Source of the DNA: Takakia lepidozioides
Taxonomy: Eukaryota; Streptophyta; Takakiopsida; Takakiales; Takakiaceae
Assembly (NCBI GenBank): GCA_030704615.1
Contig: CM060731.1
Span: forward strand, 8,368,001-8,432,000
Length of the DNA: 64,000 bases
Reading direction: 5' to 3'
Within the stretch, counting starts at the first letter, position 1. Each line of letters opens with the position of its first letter. Under the pieces are notes generated by a model. It saw only the letters and a program-made list of their open reading frames with translations. It had not been told where the DNA came from and did no database searches. The position numbers and the translations under genes were made by a program. Of this stretch, positions 1-11,495 are shown piece by piece.

Positions 1-1684
1 CAATCATTATTTCAGAAACATCTTTAGCTAGTTCTTCTTCAACTACCACTAATTCAAATTCAGTACCAATAGACTGAGTCTCTGTAGACAAATCTGATAG
101 AGCTATGTTGAAAGAAGAGGTTGCATTACATTCAATGGCCTCATTCTGCAAGCTACAACCTGCAGATGTCATGCTTCAGAGATCTCTTAAGCATGCTTTC
201 AAAATGCAGTATTCAGAGTGGAGTTCTGCTCAAGTTCAACAGTAGCTTCAAAGAGAAGTTGCTCCCAAAGACGTTCGACTTAATCTTTCTGTAAAAAACT
301 TAAAGAACCTGGTTTGTGATTGGTTATTACAGTCATGGAAAGATGTGGCGAGGATGGAGGGTATGATTAGAAAAGACTGGTTAGCCTGCGGACAGCTAAG
401 ACCTTTTGACGTTGAGTTTCTGGTACAATTTGCAGGCAGAAAAAGAACACAGATCTTTGAATATTCAGCTTTCATCCAATTTAAAAAAATCCTTCGATTT
501 GTGGACAGACCAACAAACCAGAAGCCATATTATCTTCTGACTGGAGCCAAGCCCCAGGGTCTTAACCGTCGTGCAATAATAAGGAACCAACACGAATTGC
601 ACAAATTGCTTGCAAGTATCTAGATTGGACCAATGGTTACTAGAAATGGTTAAGTGAAAACCAGCAACCACACAGTCTTTACTACATTGGCTAAAAGGAA
701 GACTGCGTGATGTTTTCTCTTTGAAAACAAGTTGTAGTGGGAGCAAATTGCCATTGGCCGAGGATGAGACACAAGCTGTGATCTGTCTTTTATCTTCAAC
801 ACCAAGAACATGAATGTCTTTTGCCCTTTATTTCTCTCATGTTCTTTCTCCGCCCATGGGAACTAAATGAATTCCAGTTTGATCTGTGTTGATAACCAAA
901 CTTTTATGGAATATTATACATTCTGACCAAATATGCAACCCTAAAAGCCATGAGTTTGCCTTCATGCTCCCAAGTTGATGGTAGTTTTTCAGCAGCAGTA
1001 GTCGATACCCTGTATGACCAATTTAACTCACGACGAAGAAAATTACGGGTCCATGGCACAGTGACCCGAAATCGTCCTTTCCCGTGATGGGAACTAAATA
1101 ATTCCGGTGCCCTGATTTGAATAATGCCTTGAAGAATATGAGCAATAATGGGGGCACAAAGATATTGTCCAGCATCTCTCATCCCATTAAGTAGTTCCAC
1201 CATTTCCCGTACCAATTCTGGACTGTCTGAGAGAGGACTTTGTTTTGTCAATACTCCAGTTTGAGCAAGCCCTCTTTCTATTGCAACCTTATATTTAGAT
1301 TTAAGCTCACCACTCGAAGTAAACCAATGATAGAGAGTACCTCTACTCAATTTATCAAAGAGACTTCCAACGACTCCGGGTTTTTTGTGAGCTGTCCGCA
1401 AATACTGCAAAGCATCGGCCAACGTGTGTGATTTCAGCAGATATCAATGACCAAAGTTCTGGTGTAAACCAATTCATGTACGTCCCCCTTGATTTGACCT
1501 GTGTACATAGAAGTTCTCTTAACATCAATACCAAGTTCAAAATTATGCACAAAATGATATTATAATATAGATGGATAAATATAAAGAGAATATAACTTAC
1601 CTTCTTCCGTGTAGATGAAGATACATCGTGTACCGCACTTGATTTACAACGACCAATGTCTATTCTGTCATTCTGCTCGATCAA
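1..1684 (-). pseudogene. pogo/CENP-B-like DDE transposase, broken
   Basis: Read on the minus strand, this is a decayed transposase of the pogo/jerky type (Tc1/mariner superfamily). A DNA-binding, CENP-B-like region lies at 1422-904 and ends with the typical spelling WSYRVSTTAAEKLP followed by a conserved RVAYLVRMYNIP. The catalytic core follows in another frame: NTDQTGIHLVP (about 860-830, first Asp present), DIHVLGVEDKRQITAC, then LLPLQLVFKEKTSRSLP (746-690) and SSNHWSNLDTCKQFVQ. The block expected to carry the second Asp reads WLLVCWSVHKSKDF, with Val where relatives have Asp. Further down come ICVLFLPANCT and a short tail to the window edge. At least two stops and several frame changes show it is inactive. 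A possible upstream exon (1684 to about 1600) ends at a good minus-strand donor. The family call is from recalled motif patterns; confidence is good for the superfamily, low for the subfamily. Confidence 0.75.
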
Positions 1685-2590
1685 TTAAACAGTACATACG
1701 TTTTGCTTACAAGGTCTCCCCACTGGCCGCAGTCCACTTGATTTAAGCACATCGGTTTTCGTTCTGCTCGCAAGATCTTGGATAAATTTTTTTGTCTCTG
1801 ATAACCTGTCTATGCTTGGTTTCTTCATCAACTCTAAAAAATGAACTAGTGATACTGCATTGGAAAGACATTTGGAAAACTACTGAAAGCTATTATATCA
1901 TTGTTTGGTACCTGTCACAAGTGCTCTGCTCAAGTCATATAGTTCTAGATGATAGTTTCGGGCAAATCTACGCAAACTTAGAGTTAGTAAACTGAGACGA
2001 TAAAATGATTGTAATGTAGTAGAGCTTAGAATATGTGGCAAGATTGCTTCATGTGCTGGAAGTTCAGCTATTTCTAGATAAAGTTCTACAAACCTCGTAT
2101 CAAAATCCCTTGCAAGCTTTTCCAAAGTCAGCACCACAATACTTTCTAGAGTGGAAAAATCACTTAGTTTTGCCATCAAACTTCCATGTACACACTGTGC
2201 TCTCTGCTTGCAGCCTTGCAATGTTTCTGCCCTCTCAATGCTAAAGCTGCTCTACTCAGTTCTCATCTATCTCAAAGTAACTTGTTTGCCTCTCAATCTA
2301 CACCAAGCAAACAAGTGGATCGATGTTGTCAGCTTGATTGACGGCTTGATCCACGTAACGCCTTGTGTCAAATAATGTAACGGTACCCGTTATCACCTCA
2401 GAATAGCTGGATCAGTGCTGCATAATTTATTTAAAATCAGATAAATTATTTAAGACTAAGTTGGTAGGTTTGATAATTCATTACTCACTGACTCTTTGCC
2501 CAATTAATACATATTTGGCTCATGACCTGTCTAAATTATTATAAACTTCATAACTGGATAGCCCAAATAAGATATATTAATGTGATATTG
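1685..2590. other. stretch without a recognised gene
   Basis: A 107-residue open frame on the minus strand (2221-1898) is Leu-rich and matches no family I recognise. It could be an extra domain or exon of the adjacent minus-strand transposon. From 2,400 to 2,590 the DNA is AT-rich with no coding signal. Confidence 0.3.
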
Positions 2591-2659
2591 CCAAACCGTT
2601 CAAAGAAAAAAAAAAAAATTATTGGGCAAATTTCTGCCCAACCGTATAAGAGGCTACGG

Positions 2660-2970
2660 TAGTAATTTTGTCTTGCTGCCAGAGGTAATTTGGTCTGGTG
2701 GGGAGTCGGGCCCTCATCTCCCTTTTGGAGATTAGGCTGATCTTGTTGATTTTTTTAATTTGTTTTGGCTAGTACCTGTCATGCGGAATGACCAACGTAT
2801 ATGCAAGAACAGTGAATTCAAAGGGAAATCTGAAAGGGGGTAGATGGTGGTACCATTACAGTCCGTGAATTGAGGGCCAGACTTGTTGTAATTCACATAT
2901 TTATGGGAATAAAAAAAATTCCTAACATTAGGTTACACTGGAAGGGCAACGATTCATTATTCAATTGCCA
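2660..2970 (+). repeat. direct repeat, copy 1 (piggyBac fragment)
   Basis: This stretch shares long near-identical runs with 3,640-3,935, including CTCATCTCCCTTTTGGAGAT and the GGTACCATTACAGTCCGTGA region. Both copies encode the same piece of the transposase. The spacing between equivalent points is just under 1 kb. Confidence 0.85.
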
Positions 2971-3639
2971 TTAATTTTATAATCCGGATTTTGATTTTTC
3001 GCACCGAAGGTAGCGGGGTCTGGTTTGCGACGTGAGAGCACGTCTCTTGCGCTTTATATGCCAAATTTGGCGGTGGAGGCAGTTCTCATTAGTAGAAATT
3101 CACATGGGTTTTGATGGGGCTTCACCCCTACACCTGCGCATCTGTCTGCTCAACCGGCAACAATCGTTGTTGAGTGGGCACGGTCGTTGGGTACGACTTC
3201 CAAGCAAGTCGATCAGATCCTTCGCTACATAATGAAGACTATCTTTTGGAACTGAAAAGACTTGCAAGGATAAAATAGTTAGTCTTCCCCCAATTGAAGT
3301 GCATTATGTGTTTGCTGCTACTTGTTTGGTCCAAGACTTAGATGCAAAAGGTGGATTTTCTGTGAATGAGTTGTTCAGATTAGGTCCTCATGAAAAATTG
3401 TCTGGGATTGATATATCGTTCTCTGATGATGATTCCGATTTTGACTTTGACCCTTTGGAGGAAGAATGTGCTAATCTTGAAGCTATTGACAACCCCGATT
3501 TGATGGAGTTTTATGTAGACACTAGGCTTCCCACCGGAGAGGTGGGCTTGTATGCATGATTTGCCAGAATGTTGGGAGGGATGGCGGCCTCTTGAATTTT
3601 TTGCCGACAACATGTGGAATAACAATTATGTCTTACTAC

Positions 3640-3935
3640 CAGATCCGGTGGGGATTGAGGTCCTCATCTCCCTTTTGGAGATTAGGTTATTCCTGTTGAT
3701 CTTTTAGTTTGTTTGGTCAGTGTATGTCATGTGGAAAATTTGTGGAATGACCAACCTATATGCAAGAACAATGAATTCGAAGGGAAATCTGAAAGGGGGT
3801 AGATGGTAGTACCATTACAGTCCGTGAATTGAGGGCCTGACTTGTTGTAATTCACATACTTATAGGAATCAAAAAATTTCCTAATGCTAAGTTACACTAG
3901 GAGGCCAGCGATTCATTCTTCAATTGCCCTTCTAT
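3640..3935 (+). repeat. direct repeat, copy 2 (piggyBac fragment)
   Basis: Second copy of the 2,660-2,970 repeat. Small indels and substitutions separate the two, so the duplication is not recent. This copy continues into the region encoding the first catalytic Asp of the piggyBac core. Confidence 0.85.
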
Positions 3936-4364
3936 AATCCGGATCATGTCCCGAAACCGGTGGGAGAGCATCTTAAGATGCCTTCATCTTATTGACAACC
4001 AAGATGTGATTCTCCTGATTCTGCCTTTGACAAGTTAGCTAAAACCCGCTATCTACTGGATGCTCAAAATGCTTTGTATGTCACTTTCAATAGGCTTGAA
4101 CAGAACTTGTGTGTGGATAAGAAAATGGTGAAGTACAAAGGTAAGTATGCTAGAATTCAACAGTACATGGCCAAACAAACCCGTGAAGTGGGGCATAAAG
4201 GTATCTCCGCTGTTACAATATTGGTCAATACACGACTAATATTTTTGAAGTTGTCAATGAGTTTGGGACAAAGTTTGATTTGCTCCAAACTTTTTTAGGG
4301 CAATTGCACGACTGGGTGGACCAAAAGCGGCAGATGTTGAGTCCGTTAGAGGTCCATGAAGGAG

Positions 4365-4403
<39 letters not shown>
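4365..4403 (+). repeat. poly(A) run of 39
   Basis: An uninterrupted run of A follows the piggyBac remnant and is followed at about 4,471 by a run of ten C. It may be a simple repeat or the tail of an otherwise unrecognised retroposed sequence. Confidence 0.9.
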
Positions 4404-4404
<1 letters not shown>

Positions 4405-5227
4405 GTATTATTTTAATTTATTTAAAATATATATATATAGTCGTATACCTGACATTTTTAGTAAAGAGTCCCCCCCCCCCAATGTTGAAGACATTGTTTA
4501 CTGATATTTTAATCTTTATTTTGAAAAATATTTAGACGTCAACTTAGAGTTTACAACCGTTCGTCTATATACCACATTATAGTAAAAGATGATACCCCAC
4601 AAATCCAAAATTGATCAAATGACCCTTGTCAAACCAAGATGGTAAAAATGCCAAACCAGATATCAATGTCAAATCGAGGTAACTCACTAGAAACAAACAA
4701 TGGAGGCTAGTACGTTCAACCAGACAAGATATTAATACTTAAAATGTCGGATGAAATTGTTTATGTTACCACTCCCCAAGCAATTGGTGGGGGCGCTTCG
4801 ATTTCTGATGAGTTTTTTGGTATATCATGTCTCCTCTACAAAATGCAATCAGCTTGTACTTGAGCAATGATGGGGCTTGAGGTGGTGTTACTGATAGAGG
4901 CAAAGGGCGAGCGACACATTTGTATGTTCCCAGGTTGAAAATGAGCAACCCCTCACCAACTCATCACTTCTGATCTCACGATAATATGCAGTGTTGAGCG
5001 GGTCCTAGTCTGGACCGGTATACCCTGTTGGTCCTTTTCTAGGGTATCAAAGTATATAGATCTGACACAAGGGTACATGTGGTACCCGGGCTAGACCCGG
5101 CGGGGGCCACGTGAGTTTCATACCCCCGGTAGGGCTGATGTAGGCTCCGACCCGGACCCGAACCCGTAGAATTTCAAGGTCCCCGGGTCCTCTTGTGATC
5201 CACTGTCACAGGTGTACGTGTAGGTTT

Positions 5228-5330
5228 CTTTTTTTTTTCTTTTTTTTTAGAGAACAGGGGCCAAAGGCCCTAAGAACTTTATTTAGAATTATTTGAAGGG
5301 AAAAACTTAAACCCTTACATGCCCGAAGGT
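5228..5330 (-). mobile_element. possible LINE 3' tail remnant
   Basis: Runs of T (5,228-5,250) are followed by AGAGAACAGGGGCCAAAGGC and CTTTATTTAGAATTATT. Read on the minus strand this is an A-rich tail preceded by a short 3' UTR-like sequence, and it resembles the tail of the LINE at 30.94-32.46 kb. No coding part remains, so the call is tentative. Confidence 0.35.
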
Positions 5331-6093
5331 AGGTGTCTTGTTCTAATCCAAATATTAACATACATGTTTGAGAGTCTCACACTTGAAGTGGATATACATC
5401 TCCATCCACTGCTCTGCTCTACTGCGTCTATTCCAGTGTTGGCCGGTTATAAGAATTTTACATATCCGCCAGTTAAGGTTACTTCAATATTTTTGGGATG
5501 GCCACACTCCATGGTTATGTATAAGGATAAAAAATTTATTTTAGTATATCCACCGGTTATCTATTCTACAAAATTCTTCAAATTTAGATGGTTATGAATA
5601 GGACGGTTAGAGGTGTCCTAAAATTGGCGGATATATATGCAATTGGCGGTTACATATAATATATTGAATGGGCACTTGTATTTCTCAATGATTTTCTTTA
5701 AAAATAATCAATTCACACATGACATTCCTAGGGCCTCCAGGGTGCAGCAGCTTGGCCATGAGCTATGTCACAGGGAAACCCTCTGTCACCACCTCAGATG
5801 GTGACAACTTGCAAATGTATCTCCTTCACCATTCCACTTTGGTACAAAACAAGGTAAAAGTAGAGCAGATTTATGACATATGCTTGTACGACATCTGCAT
5901 TCAAATCTGCACTTTTCCCACATGCTCTAGATGCTGACGTAGCTTGCAAATGTCTTCAATGCCTTCAATGCAGCTGCGTTGTGTGAGCAGGAACGTGTCT
6001 TCTACATAACTGTAACCGCTCTAGGGGGTCAAAACGCCTTATGAATCCAGGTATACAATGTAGTGCTAACCTTAATATAGGATACATATACAA

Positions 6094-6256
6094 CCAGCAT
6101 GTAGCCCAGTGGTAATGGGCACATACCACGTTGGATGTGGTTGTGGGTTCAAACCACAGTCTGGTGTGTCATGAAGGTGTCCACCTTTTAGCTGGAAGGC
6201 AGTAGCCTTTATGGTGAAGTGACACCATAAGTTATGCTTCATTCGGAAGGCGTCAT
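6094..6256 (+). mobile_element. tRNA-related SINE, copy 1
   Basis: The left end carries sequences close to RNA polymerase III promoter boxes: TAGCCCAGTGG (A box) at about 6,101 and GGGTTCAAACC (B box) at about 6,147. The following body (GGTGTCCACCTTTTAGCTGG ... GTGACACCATAAGTTATGC ... GGAAGGCGTCA) is repeated in inverted orientation at 38,462-38,640, which shows this is a dispersed family and not a tRNA gene. No tRNA cloverleaf can be folded from it. Confidence 0.75.
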
Positions 6257-7128
6257 ACTTCTAGGGTACATATACATATACATACTCACCTCCCAACCGC
6301 TGGTTATCTATTTGCTCTACTTTGCAAAATACCCTGTGTGTGGTTATGTATACCTACTAACCGGGGTGGTAACCGACTCACTAACCGGGGTAGAGTGTTA
6401 TACCCGGCCAACACTGGTCTATTCCCACCTCCCTATTGGTGGCTCCTACCATCCCTATTTCCTTGACCTTCAAACGAGTTACGTGCTAGGATAATTATCC
6501 CTATAAGTATGTTTGTATTTTTTAATTTTTATATTTAATGAAACATAACAATATTATTTCAAAGTCTTGAAAGAACTATTGAGAACCGAGATGCACACGG
6601 TACCCAGCAGTCCATGGTGAAGGGAATTCTAGCTCCACAACCCCTTTTTTATTTCTTCTTCCCATATATTCTTTAAAAAACAATTGTAACACAAAGGCAA
6701 AGAAGTACCCCTATTTTTTTTATAGATATAATTTTGATAATACCACTGTGACAACCCTTTGTTAAAATTAAATATTTTAAAATCTTTATTTTCAAGAGTT
6801 TATTGGACTCTATGTTTTATCGCACATGGTTTGAAATTCATGCCGAGTGACTTCCCCTAGGCTATGTTGCACCCTCGATGAAAATGCCATACATGGACCG
6901 GGGAAAAAAAATCCAAAACGTGAGACCCGCTAAACATTGCTAAGCACCTTCTATCGACCAAACATGGTAAAAAAGAAAAGTTTTATGGAAATCCGATGGA
7001 AAAATCTAATCAGCTTTATTCTTTGGATGAAAACACGATGATATGAATGAATAGTATCCATGTGGAACGCGATCGACAAGTCGTGGAGCGCACCTTGTGG
7101 AACTGGTTGTACATATAGACTCGCGCAA

Positions 7129-7440
7129 TGTCAAGTTATTTTACCACTAGTGTGAAGTTAGCTAGGAAATAGCTAGCTTTTATATATTGACATTTGGGAT
7201 TGACCCAAGTGTCAATCTAGGGGCCAATACATGTTTGGGCACCTGGCATTGTTATCTTCACGGCAGATCGCGGTGGGCTCATCTTTCTCGAGTTGAGCCT
7301 CACCGCGTCTAGCTATGGCGCCGTAGTGTGGATTCCCCATGGCGTGCACTTGGCTCCACTTAATATATGAGTGATGTTTTCATGTGCGAGTGTGTGAGTT
7401 TGAGAGAGCTTGTATGCTTGTATTATTCTTTTCCTTATCA
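7129..7440 (+). repeat. left LTR piece (3' part of the LTR)
   Basis: These 312 bases match 17,593-17,909 closely, from TGTCAAG to CTTTTCCTTATCA. The first ~240 bases of the full LTR (its ACTAGTGG-rich part) are absent here, and the sequence to the left is unrelated. It begins with TG and ends with CA, so it could alternatively be a complete short LTR. Confidence 0.85.
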
Positions 7441-9742
7441 CTCGAGAAAGATCAGCTCGAGTCTGTGAGTGCCAGGTTCGAGTTAGTTGTAGCACTTGTG
7501 TTTTCAGATCATGAGAAGCGGTTCAACCTAGAGTGCAGGGAGCCGTGCATGAGCCTATCCAAAGCGGATAGAGTGCAAAGGCAAACATGTTGCAGGTTTG
7601 CCATGGATAGAGAGGCGGGTAGCCTATGTTGAAGAGCGGCGTTGCATAGCTCAACGCTATGGCAACCAAGTTTGGGCTTCTAGTGTGAAGCGGAGGAGAT
7701 GCTGGCCATGAGTGGACGAACTGGTGGTCGTCTTCTTCAGCTGCAGGCCGAGTTAAGGAGCTGCTGAAATGTGGGTTGCGCATGGGAAGTTAGCATGTTG
7801 CAGGTTGGAGATGATATGATCAGCTCCAAGTATGTGCCAGAAACGAGTTGTTGCGGATAGATGAGGAGCAGTCGAATGGCGGAGCTGCGAGGGGATGCAT
7901 CGCAACCTATTGGGAGCTGCAGCTCCAACCTCATGAAGAGGTATGAGTGAAGAGAGGGGGCTGGTCCCTCTTGTGTGCAAATCAGTGCACTTGTGAAGTA
8001 TTGCTTGAGTTGGAAGTTTCAATCTGAAACTCTAGCACGGCGAGGGCTCTTGGAGTGGCAAGAGCGGGGCTGGAAGGTTAGCAGTGAGGCGTCCTAGAGC
8101 CAGGGAATGTGCAGTAGAACTGCAGGTACACCAAGTTTATCAAGGTGTGTATTTTCAGATTCACTTTTGTGAGTTTCGTGGAGAAATGGAGCTTGTTGGG
8201 CAACATATAGCTTGCTTGTTGAGTTGGGGGCACTTCTAGTGGGCCGTGAGAGCTCAGGAGTGCAGGGCGACGGGGCTGATGGCTTCACAGAAGCCATAGC
8301 TCAGCGGCAGCAGATGCAGGAGCAAACCCCAGCTCGGGGAGAGCTCGGGAACGCGTGGGAATGTCGGGAACGCCAGGAACGCCTCGGGAACGCATGGGAA
8401 CTCGTTGGGAGTTCCAGGGAACGCAAGGAATAGTGGCCGTGATGGACCGTTGGGGCGGTATCACGAGATACCACGAGCCCAGATCGTGATGGTTGACCGT
8501 GACCGTTGACCTTGACCGTTGGAAGCCGTTGTGCGGACACAACGGGTTGGCACGGTGACCAGATCGTGGGAATGGCGGGCCGTGAAGGCTCATGGGAGTG
8601 GTACTACGGGGTATCACTGGGCAGCCCGTGGCCAACGAGCGCCTAGGGCGGGCCGTGAGGAGTAGTGGCGGTTGGAGCCACGGAAGGCCGCGAACAGTTA
8701 GAGTGAAAAATAAAAATAAATAAAATAAAATAAATCTTTTTTCACTCGTTTCGTGGGACCTTGATGGGGAGGCTGGGCTCTGAAGAACAACGGTTTTGAG
8801 CTAGCTGATCCGGCAGAAAAGTCGGAATTGCCTCCCTGTTATGTTTTAACAAAAGGGATTACTTCCCTACAAGTAATCTTTTCGGGTTTTCAGCCCAATT
8901 CTTAATTATGGGGAAGACCAGCCTGCAGGTAATTCCTTTGGACAGAATGTTGTTGGGGCCTATATGTACCTCTATTTGCTCCATTTTTGAACCTTCAGTG
9001 AACGGTGTGGTTTCCTGAGGTGGTTCCATTCGGAGGAATGGCTGGTGGACGTAAGGAGGCACTGGCGGACCCTGTGGAGGCTTGCATGGGGCCTTGGAGG
9101 CCAAGTTTCATGAGTTCGTGGAGGGCGGTTTGAGGAGTGTCTACAGGATGCTCTCATGGTCATGCAAATGAGAGAAGAGAGGAAAAAAGAGGGTGTTGGG
9201 ATGAGAGCGTGCTTGGGATAGGCATTGCTTTAGCTTCTCTTCCTCGTAGCTTTCCACCTTCTCTATAGGGCGAGACCTTTCTGTAGGTGGAGGCAAGAGT
9301 CAGTCCGGGTTTGGGCTAGGTTGCAGGAGCGACACTGTGGAGTTGTTTTTGGTGTGGGGGAGTTGTTGTTTTCATTCTTGTGTTTGGATCCCCTCCACAC
9401 CCGCATGCTTGATTGTGCGCCATGCTAGTTTTGTGTGGGCGCTTGATTTTATAGGTGGTGGACTCGGGCTTGATCGCCGATCCCACCCTAGAGCATGCTG
9501 TCGATGGTGAGGCTGGGGTGATGACTAGTCAGACCATCTTTGTTTCTCCTATGGTGAGGTTGGAGGTGATGACCAGCCAACCATAGGAGTACCTGCGGTG
9601 GATGCAGGTGCAGGTACAGGCTATGTTAGGAACCTAGCATTCCAAACCATAAGCCGCATCAGGTTCTCTACCCGGTTACCTTATGGAGAGGGGGTTAGAG
9701 ACAGGTTCATGACCGGTTGAGTGCCACTTTGTCAACACGGAG
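7441..9742 (+). other. retrotransposon leader, no clear gene
   Basis: About 2.3 kb of moderately GC-rich DNA lies between the left LTR piece and gag. It contains a cluster of GGGAACGC-type words at 8,335-8,425 and repeated ACCGTTG/CCGTGA words at 8,440-8,530, just upstream of a short A/T-rich run at 8,705-8,740. Open frames here are short and conflicting. No primer binding site starting with TGG is visible next to the LTR. Confidence 0.5.
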
Positions 9743-11495
9743 GTGCCACTAATTGCTGGGGAAAGTGCCGGTACGAGCACTAACGATATTAGCGAGTATA
9801 CGAGACGAGGTGTGCGGTTTAGGCCACCTTCACCTCCTGTGTCTTCTACGGAAGGTTCTGATTCGGATTGTGAATCAGAAGGACTCACACCGGCGGTGCA
9901 AGTTGTTTCCTTGCCATTGTTGTGGGACACGATGGAGGAGATGTATGGAGCCACCAAGGGGCGACGAAGGTACTCTGGGGCGGTGGGCACCATTGAGTTG
10001 GATGATTTTATCTAAGAGTTTGATAGTTGGTGTGACTTGCAGCAAATGCGCAATCCACAACTGTTTACGCCTTTCATGGCATGGAAAGGGCTGTTTCAGC
10101 ACCTTGAGGGGCCGCCCATGGTTGATTACCATGAGTTTAGGGGGGGGGCACGATGCTGAGATCAAGGAGTGAAGGATGTACTGGTCACCCGACTATGTCT
10201 CCATCACTAGAGGCACTAGAGGCACAAGGGCAGCAGCCACACCGGCAGCTTCACCAGCAGCAGCAGCTACAACAATAGCTTCCACGAGCACTAGTGAGAC
10301 TAGTGGTACAACAACTACAACGTCCACCCAAGCTATTGCTGCACCAGCACCAGTGGCAGTGTCTGCATTCAACCCTGTTGTGGAGTTCTTCAAAGAGTTG
10401 AGAATGAACTACCAAGGGGTGAGGACAGAGAAGTTGAGGAGCTTGCAAGAGTTCCAACGGAAGCCTATTCAGAGCTTGAGGGAGGCTTTCACTCGCGTTA
10501 CGGAGGCTCAGGCAGTCCAGTTCTGGTACAAGATATTGGACAAGGAGCTGAAGGGAAGGGTGCGAGATGCAACTCTCCTACAAGCGGCCCAACCCACCTT
10601 AGCAAATGTGTTTTTGCTGGTAGAGTGGATAGAACTCAACATGGTGGAGGAATGAGTGGTCATGGTGGGATTTGCTAAGGAGGCACCACGGGGTAGTGGT
10701 GCTCCTAGCCAGCCACTACCTCAACGTGCTCAAGGCAGCAAGGGGGCTCTGGTGAAGCCCAGGGAAGGGCAGAGAGGACCTCAGATGCAGGGGTCTCTCC
10801 CTTCATTTGCTGGCCAACAACGGACGGATGTGGTGTGTTGGACATGTGGAGGACCCCATGTCAAGAAGGATTGCCCAGAGGGAGGCAATGATTTGGCACC
10901 GGCACAGCCTGCACAGGTGCAGTGTGGGCATTGTGGTAGGTACGGGCATGGAGAGGCCCAGTGCTATGGTTTGCACCCTGAGTTGCGCCCAGGCCAGTTC
11001 CAAGGGAACAATGGTGGTCGGGGGCAAGGTGGAGCAGCCCAGAGAGGACGAGGTGCAGGCCAAAGGCAAGCTCAACATGGCCAAGGACGCGGAGGTCAGG
11101 GTGGTGACCAAGGCATGGCCAACCGGCTTCAGCAGCTAGAGCAGAGGCTCGCTGCCATGGCCACAGCTCAGGTGATACCGGCTCCAAGGCTGGATGGTCC
11201 ACCTCCTGCTCCTGAAGGAGGAGACTTAGGAGGCATGGGATTCATGTGCGGGGCAGCACTACCACTAGTAAGGGGTGTCATTACCACTACCACTATGGGT
11301 GGGGCACCACTACCACTGGTGAGGGGTGCCACTACCACTACCACTTTGGGTGGGGCACCACTACCACTAGTGCCGGGCAGTACTACCACTACCACTATGT
11401 GCGGGGCAGGACTACCACTAGTGCAAGTGGAGTCAGTTGCGGCAGTGACTGGAGGAGCAGCACGAGTTCCTGAGCCACGGGGTGCGGAGGTGTAG
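9743..11495 (+). pseudogene. gag: gag: capsid region and two zinc knuckles
   Basis: Gag would form the particle and bind the element's RNA. The frame starting at 9,743 runs through an acidic/Ser region into a capsid-like stretch (ELDDFI, stop at 10,013, then EFDSWCDLQQMRNPQLF). After a G-run frame change near 10,145 it continues from 10,176 to 10,655 with an Ala/Thr-rich insert and a retrotransposon-gag-like helix region (LREAFTRVTEAQAVQFWYKI). Past a stop at 10,653 the same frame (10,656-11,495) encodes two CCHC knuckles, CWTCGGPHVKKDC (from 10,836) and CGHCGRYGHGEAQC (from 10,923), then a Gly/Gln-rich basic tract and a Thr-rich repeat region. Stops and at least one frameshift make it a pseudogene. 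Confidence 0.8.
11255..11435 (+). repeat. coding minisatellite, about 60-bp unit
   Basis: Three to four tandem units carry GGGGCACCACTACCACT followed by a run of ACC/ACT codons. They encode repeats of the form GAPLPLVRG-TTTTT. The unit length is a multiple of three, so copy-number change keeps the frame. They lie between the gag zinc knuckles and the protease. Confidence 0.85.

Larger units (their letters stand above)
2640..4310 (+). pseudogene. piggyBac-like transposase remnant with internal duplication
   Basis: Several plus-strand blocks, in different frames and separated by stops, match the piggyBac transposase family (DDE_Tnp_1_7). Around 2,855-2,945 one frame reads TITVRELRARLVV then IFMGIKKIPNIRLHW, the family's ELKAFLGI..MGI.K.P...YW region. 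An acidic stretch rich in Ser/Asp (3,400-3,520) resembles the N-terminal acidic region. The RELRA...MGI block recurs at about 3,820-3,900. From 4,030 to about 4,190 the frame reads LCVDKKMVKYKGKYARIQQYM, the region around the first catalytic Asp. No complete DDD core or terminal repeats were found. The order (block, acidic region, block, core) with near-identical DNA at 2,660-2,970 and 3,640-3,935 indicates a duplication or rearranged copies. Inactive. Confidence 0.75.
4504..7128. other. intergenic, no recognised gene
   Basis: AT-rich DNA without convincing reading frames. It holds a poly(T)-headed LINE tail near 5,228 and a tRNA-related SINE at 6,094-6,256, listed separately. Repeated words such as ACCGG/CCGGTTA occur between 5,440 and 5,650 and again near 6,300-6,410. 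Confidence 0.5.

Noticed and set aside
6094-6165. Possible tRNA gene (A- and B-box-like sequences)
   Set aside because: No cloverleaf can be formed and the sequence is part of a longer repeated SINE body.
10193-10393. Minus-strand hydrophobic Val/Ala-rich frame
   Set aside because: It is the reverse shadow of the Ala/Thr-rich gag insert.
11168-11395. Minus-strand Val-rich frame
   Set aside because: Reverse complement of the ACC/ACT coding minisatellite, not a gene.
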